A stretch of 13,650 bases of DNA from CAYLXX01 sp964387955. GTDB lineage: Bacteria; Patescibacteriota; Microgenomatia; UBA1406; GWC2-37-13. The notes beneath the pieces were generated by a model, which saw only the letters and a program-made list of their open reading frames with translations, was not told where the DNA came from and ran no database searches. Numbering within the stretch: the stretch's first letter is position 1; each line of letters starts with the position of its first letter. The stretch is from positions 1 through 13,650 of the forward strand of contig CAYLXX010000024.1 in NCBI GenBank assembly GCA_964387955.1, written 5' to 3'. Position numbers and translations under genes: made by a program. Positions 7,587 to 13,514 of the stretch are shown one piece after another.

Positions 7587-8963
7587 TTAAGTGTAAGCCA
7601 GATCTTTCAATGATCCCAGATACAAAAAGGTTTCTGGTGGGTAATCATCGTATTTACCGCTTAAAATCGACTGGATATCTGCCACCGTATCATTAAGTTT
7701 GACATATTTGCCCTGTTTGCCTGTTTGGGGCTGCATAACAAACAAATTTTGAGTCATGTAGTTTTGGATAATTTTCGCCCGCCTATAGATTGTCTGATCT
7801 GCAGGTGAAAGCTCTGATTCACCCACCAAAGATACAATTCTATCGAGGCTCTGAGCTCTCTTAAGCACTGCCTGGCTCTCAAGAAAGGCTTTATAATGAG
7901 CCTCGCCTGCGATTTCAGTTGTTAGACCAGAGGCTGTCGAGCTTAGAAGATCAACTGCGGGAAACCTGGCTTGCTGGTAAATAGAACGTGACAGCACCAC
8001 AGTCGAATCAAGGTAGGGAAATACTGCCTGTACTCCATAGTCTGAAATATCGTCAGCTGGGATATAGATGGCCTCTATGGCAGTCAGAGACCCATTGATA
8101 GTAGACACCAATCGTTCTTGGAGAAGCGCCATCTCCGATGAGAGCGTCGCTTGGTAACCGCCTTCTGAAGGAATAGTATTCATAAGCGTGGCTAATTCAT
8201 GTCCAGCCTGGGTAAATCGGAAAATATTATCGATAAAAAATAAGACGTTTTTCTTGAGTGTGTCACGGAAGTACTCGGCCAGGGCAACTCCACCCATTGC
8301 TGTACGGAACCGTACGCTTGGATTTTCACTCATAGGACCAAAAATGAGACTTACAAGAGGTAGTACAGCACTCTGTTGCAGCGACTCGTACAGTTCCTGA
8401 CCCTCACGAATACGTTCTCCGATACCCGTAAATACAGAGACACTCTCGTCCTTGTTTAACACAACCACATTGTGCACAATTTCGGTCAAAAGAATAGTTT
8501 TTCCCACACCTGCCCCACCAAACAATCCAACCTTACCTCCACGCAGTAATGGGCAGAAAAAATCAATCGCTTTAATACCTGTATAAATAATTTCATTGGG
8601 CACAACCACCTCTTCAAAACTATGCGAAAAATCAAAGATTGATTTCTTTTTAATTACCGGAAATGCCGCTCCGCCATCTTGCGGATTACCAAAAATATCC
8701 ATAACGCGGCCCAGGACTTCAGTTCCAACTGGTATTTGCATCGAGGTCCCAGTACCCACAACAAGTGAACCTTTTCGAAGATTTTTTGACTCGGTAAGAA
8801 GGAAGCAATAAAAGCGTTGCGCAGTAGACGACACAAAAACCTCCATCTGAGTAGCGGCATCGTTCTCAAGGACCAGCACATCATGAATATTGGGTGGATC
8901 CTTGAGAAACTCTATTTCGACAACATGACCTTTGATAGATACAACTTTGCCTGTACTTTTCAT
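7587..8963 (-). CDS. atpD: F1-like ATPase beta subunit (catalytic)
   Basis: A 458-residue protein, a usual length for beta. The Walker A loop GGAGVGKT is at 149-156, the catalytic Glu is 183 in GIGERIREG, and the Walker B Asp is 245 in VLFFIDNIFRF. The long conserved stretch around SEMALLQERLVS and IPADDISD (about 276-308) is intact, so ATP hydrolysis is expected. Two departures are seen: the DELSEED lever loop that pushes gamma reads SELSPAD (383-389), losing three acidic charges, and the adenine-stacking Tyr is Phe334 (ARFPAVD). The C-terminal SGKYDDYPPETF segment is canonical. The start has a GGAG 5 nt upstream, one of few Shine-Dalgarno-like sites here, and is one base from the gamma stop. 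Confidence 0.93.
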   Translation of the reverse strand: MKSTGKVVSIKGHVVEIEFLKDPPNIHDVLVLENDAATQMEVFVSSTAQRFYCFLLTESKNLRKGSLVVGTGTSMQIPVGTEVLGRVMDIFGNPQDGGAAFPVIKKKSIFDFSHSFEEVVVPNEIIYTGIKAIDFFCPLLRGGKVGLFGGAGVGKTILLTEIVHNVVVLNKDESVSVFTGIGERIREGQELYESLQQSAVLPLVSLIFGPMSENPSVRFRTAMGGVALAEYFRDTLKKNVLFFIDNIFRFTQAGHELATLMNTIPSEGGYQATLSSEMALLQERLVSTINGSLTAIEAIYIPADDISDYGVQAVFPYLDSTVVLSRSIYQQARFPAVDLLSSTASGLTTEIAGEAHYKAFLESQAVLKRAQSLDRIVSLVGESELSPADQTIYRRAKIIQNYMTQNLFVMQPQTGKQGKYVKLNDTVADIQSILSGKYDDYPPETFLYLGSLKDLAYT

Positions 8964-8964
8964 A

Positions 8965-9840
8965 TTAACTCCAGAGACTTAAACCAGCAATCCTTTCTAG
9001 AACTTTACGATTTTCGATGGTCCTTTGCAGCCTCTTTCTCTCACTGTTTAATTTTACTCTCGCTCCATCAATATTATTGATTGCCTCCTCCATCGCTCGA
9101 ATCCTCGAAGCAAAATGTGCCAAGTGAGCTTCATGCATAGTTTGTTTGAATAGCGATGAAAAGACCTGAGTTTGAAAAAAATCGAGTATTTTTTCTAGAC
9201 TAGGCTCAAACAAGTATTTGATGTTGGTTTCTTTTTTATCTCTCTGCTTGCCTCCAACCAGTTTGAACGGGTCATCGCCCGTAATATTGGCCACGGTCGG
9301 GTTCTGGGTAATCACATTTTCGAACTCACCGTAATACACATTAATTTTATTATATTTAAGAAGGTTAAAAATTATAGGCTTAAGATCTTCCACTTTGACT
9401 TCGGAATCTGGCACCTCAAAATATAAATATTGATGGCTAAGACCAGCCTGTTCATACAAAGACTTACCTAACTTACCGATAATCATGACATCTGTCGGCT
9501 TTTCTTTGATGCTAGCGGCAAATTTTTCAAACACTCGATCAATAATATCTCCGTACAACTTAGAATTGGCCGAAACAAACACACTTAATTCCTTACTCTG
9601 CTGCTTAGGAATAAGTTGTTGTTGTTTTTTCTTAGCAAGCAACTCTTCAATCTGGCGCTGGTAGTTACTGCGCACATCGTAAAATACATCACTTAGCTCG
9701 GTGAGAAACTGGCGCGCTGCTAAAACCCAAACACGCATCTTTTTCATACGCATCACCGATATCTCCTGATATGCCTGGGTAATCAATTTCAGCGTATTCA
9801 CTAGTTCAATATCGGCTAAAAGTTGTCTTTTGGTTGCCAT
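8965..9840 (-). CDS. atpG: F1-like ATPase gamma subunit (central shaft)
   Basis: A 291-residue protein that has the gamma layout. The N-terminal shaft helix (about 5-60) contains LKLITQAYQEISVMRMKKM, matching the family's ITKAMKMVAAAK region. The Rossmann-like middle starts at VFVSANSKLYGDII (87-100), where canonical gamma has a GLCG motif. The C-terminal helix has HFASRIRAMEEAINN (242-256), the best conserved gamma motif, and ends in RTIENRKVLERIAGL. Gamma turns inside the alpha3beta3 head and couples it to the membrane ring. A Lys/Gln-rich insertion (about 68-84) between shaft and middle is unusual in my reading. It starts 3 nt after the alpha stop codon and one base separates it from beta, so all are translated from one message. 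Confidence 0.85.
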   Translation of the reverse strand: MATKRQLLADIELVNTLKLITQAYQEISVMRMKKMRVWVLAARQFLTELSDVFYDVRSNYQRQIEELLAKKKQQQLIPKQQSKELSVFVSANSKLYGDIIDRVFEKFAASIKEKPTDVMIIGKLGKSLYEQAGLSHQYLYFEVPDSEVKVEDLKPIIFNLLKYNKINVYYGEFENVITQNPTVANITGDDPFKLVGGKQRDKKETNIKYLFEPSLEKILDFFQTQVFSSLFKQTMHEAHLAHFASRIRAMEEAINNIDGARVKLNSERKRLQRTIENRKVLERIAGLSLWS

Positions 9841-9843
9841 AAG

Positions 9844-11304
9844 CTATGCTGTCATCAGCACGGGTTTATTACGGGTAATATTAGTTAAAAGTTCATAAAT
9901 AGTCTTAACATTCACGATCGTATCTATAAGCTGTTTCATTTTGGCATCTTGATATTTTTTTATGAGTAAACTTTTAAGATTATCGACATTGTTTTTTTCG
10001 AGATCCTCCACGCTCCAAGACCAGATTAGACCAAATAGGAGAATCTGAATTGCCTCAGGTACATTTTGACTAAAGTGTTGCTGAAAAAGCTGATACAGGG
10101 CATCGCCTGTTTTAAGAATTTTTTTTACTTTAACTGAGAGTTCTGCACCAAAGTGGGAATAGGTTTGCATTTTTTCGTATTGACTCAAAAATGCAGTAAG
10201 TTCTTGATTGATTTCTCTCTGGAGAGTCGACTGGGTCTGCCTACCCACACGTGTGACTGATAAAGCAATATTGATAGGCGGACGGCGGCCGTCGTAATAC
10301 GCGCTATTATCAAAAAAAATGTGCCCATCAGTCATACCCATAATATTGGTAGCAATATAACCTGTTAGATCGCTCTCCACAGTTTCAACTACTGGTAAAG
10401 AGGTGATAGAGGTCTCACCTCTAGTCGGATGCTTAAAGTTACCAGTTCTCTCAAGCAATTTTGCCTGCGTATAAAAAATGTCTCCCGGATACGAGTCTCT
10501 ACCTGGGAAACGTCTTCCGACCAATGAAAGCTCCCGGTAAAACTTGGCGTGCGAGGAAAGATCATCAAGCACGATAAGTACATCATAACCTTGGTCACAA
10601 AAATCTTCTGCGATAGCCATGGCCACGTACGGCGTAAGATAAATGAGGCTGGGTGAATCGGATGAGCTGGAAGCCACGGTAATAATATTATTGCCAATTT
10701 TTTCTTTGGTATAAAAATCATAAAAACTTCTGATATCGCTTTGCCTTTTGCCTATAGCTCCATAAATCACAATCGACCCCTCTGCTACTTGTTTTTTTAT
10801 GGTGCTGAGAATAAACGAAGTTTTACCTATTTTTCTATCTCCGACAATGAGCTCTTTTTGCCCTTTACCGATGGGGATCATCATATCAACGATTGTGACA
10901 CCTGTATGAAGAGGTCGTTTGATACGAGAACGTTCGCTGATACCACGTACTTTAGTCAAGAGATCGCGGGTGTTCTTGGGTAAAGTAAAAGTACCAGGAC
11001 CAAAAAGAGGTCTGCTTAAAGGGTCAATCACCCATCCGAGTAACTCTTTCCCTGACGGTACCTTGAGAAATGAATCTGTACGCACAAATTTGGTACCTAC
11101 TCGTACTGGCTCTTTTGCATACAGGAGAACTTCAATTTTTTCATCTTCGATGGAGAATATCTCTCCCCACTCGCCATTTTCAGACAAAACCATTTCATGA
11201 GGCCGAGCATTGGGAAAACCAATCACAGACACCAGAGGATATCGCACCTCAATTACTTCTCCATACTCTCCGATTTTGTCTAAATATTGCTGATAGGTAT
11301 TCAT
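9844..11304 (-). CDS. atpA: F1-like ATPase alpha subunit with shortened N terminus
   Basis: A 486-residue protein. The P-loop GDRKIGKTS is at 155-163 (canonical GDRQTGKTA), Walker B VLIVLDDLS at 242-250, the segment SYPGDIFYTQAKLLER at 271-286, and the arginine finger is Arg352 in SVTRVGRQTQ, so it should support catalysis at the beta site. Canonical alpha starts with about 20-25 residues forming the helix that binds the delta N-terminal domain; here the first beta-strand (YGEVIEVRYPLVSVIGF) begins at residue 14, so that helix is mostly missing. No earlier in-frame start can restore it without overlapping delta, which ends only 4 nt upstream. The C-terminal helical domain is present. Confidence 0.93.
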   Translation of the reverse strand: MNTYQQYLDKIGEYGEVIEVRYPLVSVIGFPNARPHEMVLSENGEWGEIFSIEDEKIEVLLYAKEPVRVGTKFVRTDSFLKVPSGKELLGWVIDPLSRPLFGPGTFTLPKNTRDLLTKVRGISERSRIKRPLHTGVTIVDMMIPIGKGQKELIVGDRKIGKTSFILSTIKKQVAEGSIVIYGAIGKRQSDIRSFYDFYTKEKIGNNIITVASSSSDSPSLIYLTPYVAMAIAEDFCDQGYDVLIVLDDLSSHAKFYRELSLVGRRFPGRDSYPGDIFYTQAKLLERTGNFKHPTRGETSITSLPVVETVESDLTGYIATNIMGMTDGHIFFDNSAYYDGRRPPINIALSVTRVGRQTQSTLQREINQELTAFLSQYEKMQTYSHFGAELSVKVKKILKTGDALYQLFQQHFSQNVPEAIQILLFGLIWSWSVEDLEKNNVDNLKSLLIKKYQDAKMKQLIDTIVNVKTIYELLTNITRNKPVLMTA

Positions 11305-11308
11305 GAAA

Positions 11309-11749
11309 TTACTTGTCTTGTTGAGTTATTACCTCATCCAATTTGCCTCTCAGAGAATAATCTTTGAAGTAACCGTTATACGCAATTACAGCGCCAGCAA
11401 CGATAGCTTCATCTTTGCGAAGTTCCAAAAGCACTTTCTCTCCTACATGTTCAGTTAGTGTATTTGATATCTCCTCAAGCGACTGACTACTTAAGTCAAC
11501 TGCCAGCGTCAGATTCACAGTTGGTATTTTTTTAATGTGCTCTCGCACCTTAACTAAAAAATCACTTATTTGGACTTTATTTTGAGTATCGATATTATTG
11601 GCTTTATACACTGCAAGAAGAGCCTCTTGCCAGGACGAAGGCAAAACTTCTTTGCGAGTTAAAGAATCACGCAGATCGTCAAGATACATGACTAAATCAT
11701 CAGCGTCCTGCCGAGTAACAAGCTTGTTTAGTAAGGGAGAAATTTCCAT
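11309..11749 (-). CDS. atpH: F1-like ATPase delta subunit, short form
   Basis: I choose the ATG at 11749 (146 residues), which lies one base after the b-like stop codon, as at the other operon junctions. An ATG at 11788 would overlap the b-like gene by 38 nt. The C-terminal half matches delta: VNLTLAVDLSSQSLEEI (78-94), VLLELRKDEAIVAGAVIAYN (106-125) and YSLRGKLDEV (131-140), which correspond to the family's final beta-alpha domain. Canonical delta is about 175-180 residues with an N-terminal six-helix domain of about 105 residues that caps the head by binding alpha. Here only about 75 residues precede the C-terminal domain, so the cap is reduced, in keeping with the shortened alpha N terminus. 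Identification rests mostly on the C-terminal motif and gene order. Confidence 0.75.
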   Translation of the reverse strand: MEISPLLNKLVTRQDADDLVMYLDDLRDSLTRKEVLPSSWQEALLAVYKANNIDTQNKVQISDFLVKVREHIKKIPTVNLTLAVDLSSQSLEEISNTLTEHVGEKVLLELRKDEAIVAGAVIAYNGYFKDYSLRGKLDEVITQQDK

Positions 11750-11750
11750 A

Positions 11751-12329
11751 CTATTTCTCAAATACTCCTTCCCGTTTGGCTTTTTCAAGGGCCTTCATGA
11801 TAAGATCTTGATGATCTGCCAGCGATAACGTTTTACCAACTACTTCGGCCGCTGCAGTTTTGACAATGCGTTTGACCCGTTCGTCAATTTCACGCATTTT
11901 TGCCTGTTTATAATCGGTCAATTCTTTCTGAACTATCGTGAATTCCTGTAGTGTCTGATCCCTTAAAAGATTGGCTAAGGTATCAAGTTTATCCTTAAAC
12001 GTTTTTTCAACATCAAGAGTAAACACACGCAATTGATCTTCAAAAGCACGCAATTGTTCATCAATGCCAGTCTGGTAATATTTTTTTATTTCAGGCAAAA
12101 GTCCCTGATACCCTTGTGCAAATTGTGAGGCCTGGTAAGCAACATCTTCTTTGAGACTTTTTTGGAGTTCATCTCGGAAATTTTTAGTTTGAGAAATTAT
12201 AAGCTCAGCTTCTTTGACTGCATTTTCCAGAAGAACTTCAGATTTACGCTGAGCTTTGGCAATAATTTTGCTGGCAGCATCTTGCGGATTCTGATCTGGT
12301 TTTTTTTGATGTAAAAGAGAAAATGCCAT
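11751..12329 (-). CDS. b-like peripheral stalk protein lacking a membrane helix
   Basis: A 192-residue, highly charged, helical protein with long coiled-coil-like stretches. Its position between c-like and delta genes, the early SKIIAKAQRKSEVLLENAVKEAE region (about 20-42) and the C-terminal AAAEVVGKTLSLADHQDLI (about 159-177) resemble subunit b. Canonical b begins with a transmembrane helix; here the N terminus (MAFSLLHQKKPDQNPQ) goes straight into the soluble part. An upstream start cannot supply the helix, because the c-like TAA lies in the same frame three codons before this ATG. It may therefore be a soluble stalk that reaches a membrane partner in another way. It shares the frame of the c-like gene, so readthrough would make a c-b fusion. 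No Shine-Dalgarno sequence is seen. Confidence 0.7.
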   Translation of the reverse strand: MAFSLLHQKKPDQNPQDAASKIIAKAQRKSEVLLENAVKEAELIISQTKNFRDELQKSLKEDVAYQASQFAQGYQGLLPEIKKYYQTGIDEQLRAFEDQLRVFTLDVEKTFKDKLDTLANLLRDQTLQEFTIVQKELTDYKQAKMREIDERVKRIVKTAAAEVVGKTLSLADHQDLIMKALEKAKREGVFEK

Positions 12330-12338
12330 AGGATAAAG

Positions 12339-13121
12339 TTATAAACGTACAATAAAAAAAGCGACAATGATACCTGCGACTACAATCATCATGGTAAGAA
12401 TAATATTGAGCACAATTCCTACCTGAATTATTCTCGCAGCCAACGGATTCCTCCCCAGCGCCTCAACTCCTCGACTCGCCAATCGACTAAACGAAGCGAA
12501 ACCTAATAACAAAGATAAAATAAGTACCAGTGCGGCCATCAAATATTGAAAAGCTCTAATCGGTTCTTCGGTAGCAGCTACCTGAGAAAGATTGAAAATA
12601 TCCCAGAAACTCGAGCTAATTGATGACTCGGTTGTGTATGAGAAAATCTTGATTAAAAGAGGAACTCTCGTAATATCAGAGGGCTTTTTTGGAGTAAAAT
12701 CTGCCAAAGAGTACCCCAACACTACGCCGCTTCTTACAGCCTTCATACCGATACCCTTTGTGCTTGACGCAGTAATCACATCGCCTTTCTTAATGGCTCC
12801 ATTTTCGCCGTTTACCAAAACCTCAACTTGACCTGATGTAACGATAGGATAACTTCCTGCAGGCACATTTTTTAGATCAAAAAGTATCGCTGGTTTCAAA
12901 TTCACCACACCGAATATTGAGTGATCATAGGCTTTCTGAGAAAGTGAGAATCCTTTACCTGTCGAGGAAATAATCGACCCATCTTGCACATTTTTATCGA
13001 TTAAAACAACATAACTTGCTACTCCATACGAGCCAATAGTATTTTGAGCCACAGTTATAGAAAGCATGGGAACACAGAGAAAGAAAAAAATTCCCACAAC
13101 TATATTTACAAGAATACGCAT
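12339..13121 (-). CDS. Exported domain fused to a c-subunit-like hairpin without the ion-binding carboxylate
   Basis: A 260-residue protein with three parts. Residues 1-25 are a signal peptide or anchor (possible cleavage after TVA). Residues about 30-165 are an extracytoplasmic beta-rich domain containing DGSII (47-51), FGVV (70-73), SGQVEVLVNGENGAIKKGD (96-114) and GMKAVRSGVVLG (125-136), a pattern I associate with tail-fibre-like and peptidase G2-type exported proteins. Residues about 188-260 are two hydrophobic helices joined by RGVEALGRNPLAARI, the polar loop of ATP synthase subunit c. The ion-binding Asp/Glu normally 18 residues after the loop Pro (Pro226) is Met244, with Thr243 beside it, and no acidic residue occurs in either helix. 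TM1 is poorer in Gly than in canonical c. Topology fits c: domain outside, loop inside. It is the first gene of the operon and is predicted to be leaderless. Confidence 0.75.
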   Translation of the reverse strand: MRILVNIVVGIFFFLCVPMLSITVAQNTIGSYGVASYVVLIDKNVQDGSIISSTGKGFSLSQKAYDHSIFGVVNLKPAILFDLKNVPAGSYPIVTSGQVEVLVNGENGAIKKGDVITASSTKGIGMKAVRSGVVLGYSLADFTPKKPSDITRVPLLIKIFSYTTESSISSSFWDIFNLSQVAATEEPIRAFQYLMAALVLILSLLLGFASFSRLASRGVEALGRNPLAARIIQVGIVLNIILTMMIVVAGIIVAFFIVRL

Positions 13122-13127
13122 ATGATC

Positions 13128-13156
13128 AGTGTAGGCACAATCTGTGCAAAAGTCAA
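13128..13156 (-). promoter_or_regulatory. Promoter of the F1-like ATPase operon (leaderless)
   Basis: On the minus strand TTGACT (plus 13151-13156), a 17-nt spacer and TACACT (plus 13128-13133). The -10 ends 6 nt before the ATG at 13121, so the message should start at or within a base or two of the start codon. No Shine-Dalgarno sequence is present. It serves all seven genes, whose junctions are 1-9 nt. Confidence 0.7.
13135..13147. promoter_or_regulatory. Candidate operator inside the ATPase promoter spacer
   Basis: GCACA-ATC-TGTGC is a perfect 5-bp-arm inverted repeat with a 3-nt centre. It sits wholly within the 17-nt spacer between the -35 and -10 boxes, where a bound dimeric regulator would block RNA polymerase. 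The regulator is not identifiable here. Confidence 0.45.
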
Positions 13157-13195
13157 TGAAATGCTCGCAAATTGGAGTTAAAACTATTTTATATC

Positions 13196-13236
13196 TGGTA
13201 AATTCAAAAAACGGCTCGAGTTCTTAAAATTTACCA
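13196..13236. repeat. Inverted repeat with 9-bp arms
   Basis: TGGTAAATT (13196-13204) and AATTTACCA (13228-13236) are exact reverse complements, separated by 23 nt that include the palindrome CTCGAG. No T-run follows as expected of an intrinsic terminator on either strand. It could be a regulator site about 40 nt upstream of the ATPase -35 box, or chance in AT-rich DNA. Confidence 0.45.
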
Positions 13237-13309
13237 TGTGTTTGGGGCTCTATAAGTAGATATAAAAAATACTATAGGAAATAAGCAGTTCTGATTTTTT
13301 TATCCTACT

Positions 13310-13336
13310 AAATTTTTAAGAAAAACATAAAAATTT
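13310..13336. repeat. A/T-only inverted repeat, 8-bp arms
   Basis: AAATTTTT (13310-13317) and AAAAATTT (13329-13336) can pair around an 11-nt loop. With only A and T in the arms, in an AT-rich region, this is weak evidence for a functional element. Confidence 0.25.
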
Positions 13337-13420
13337 CGCTCATATTATCTTATATATGATTCTCTTAACTGCTATACCAGGCTAATTTCAATTTTTCGAT
13401 AGTGATTTAATTTGAACAAA

Positions 13421-13426
13421 TATAGT
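13421..13426 (+). promoter_or_regulatory. Possible -10 element for the rightmost gene or its leader
   Basis: TATAGT with no clear -35 upstream. Transcription near 13433 would include a GAAGG (13437-13442) 12 nt before the ATG at 13455. An alternative is TTGCAA (13461-13466), 17 nt, TATCCT (13484-13489), which would start the transcript after the short ORF begins and so exclude it. Confidence 0.25.
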
Positions 13427-13454
13427 ACTTTGGGTTGAAGGGTTTTTTTTATAA

Positions 13455-13514
13455 ATGCGCTTGCAATCAAAAATTGGCCTTTTTATCCTTATTCTAGTTG
13501 TGTTTTTATTGTGA
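13455..13514 (+). CDS. Possible 19-residue hydrophobic leader peptide
   Basis: ATG at 13455 opens 19 codons (MRLQSKIGLFILILVVFLL) and ends at TGA 13512-13514. The stop overlaps the GTG start of the next frame in the sequence GTGA, the arrangement used for coupled translation. A GAAGG lies 12 nt upstream. It could be a translated leader, part of a promoter, or chance. Codon evidence is too short to decide. Confidence 0.25.
   Translation: MRLQSKIGLFILILVVFLL

Larger units (their letters stand above)
13122..13510. other. AT-rich divergent intergenic region
   Basis: About 390 nt between the ATPase operon and the rightmost gene. It holds the operon promoter and operator-like repeat (13128-13156), an imperfectly understood 9-bp inverted repeat (13196-13236), an A/T-only inverted repeat (13310-13336), and a short possible leader ORF (13455-13514). 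Between about 13240 and 13410 I see only AT-rich sequence, with no RNA gene and no convincing coding frame. Confidence 0.6.

Noticed and set aside
8596..9080. Plus-strand frames of 71 and 87 codons
   Set aside because: They are antisense to beta and gamma, which are well supported by motifs.
10389..10721. Minus-strand frame of 110 codons
   Set aside because: It is an out-of-frame shadow inside the alpha subunit gene.
11750..11788. Delta start at 11788
   Set aside because: It would overlap the b-like gene by 38 nt, whereas the ATG at 11749 is one base after the b-like stop, as at the other junctions; not fully excluded.
13275..13307. TAGGA...TCCTA hairpin with a T-run
   Set aside because: The stem is 5 bp with a loop of over 20 nt, and the T-run is inside the loop rather than after the stem.
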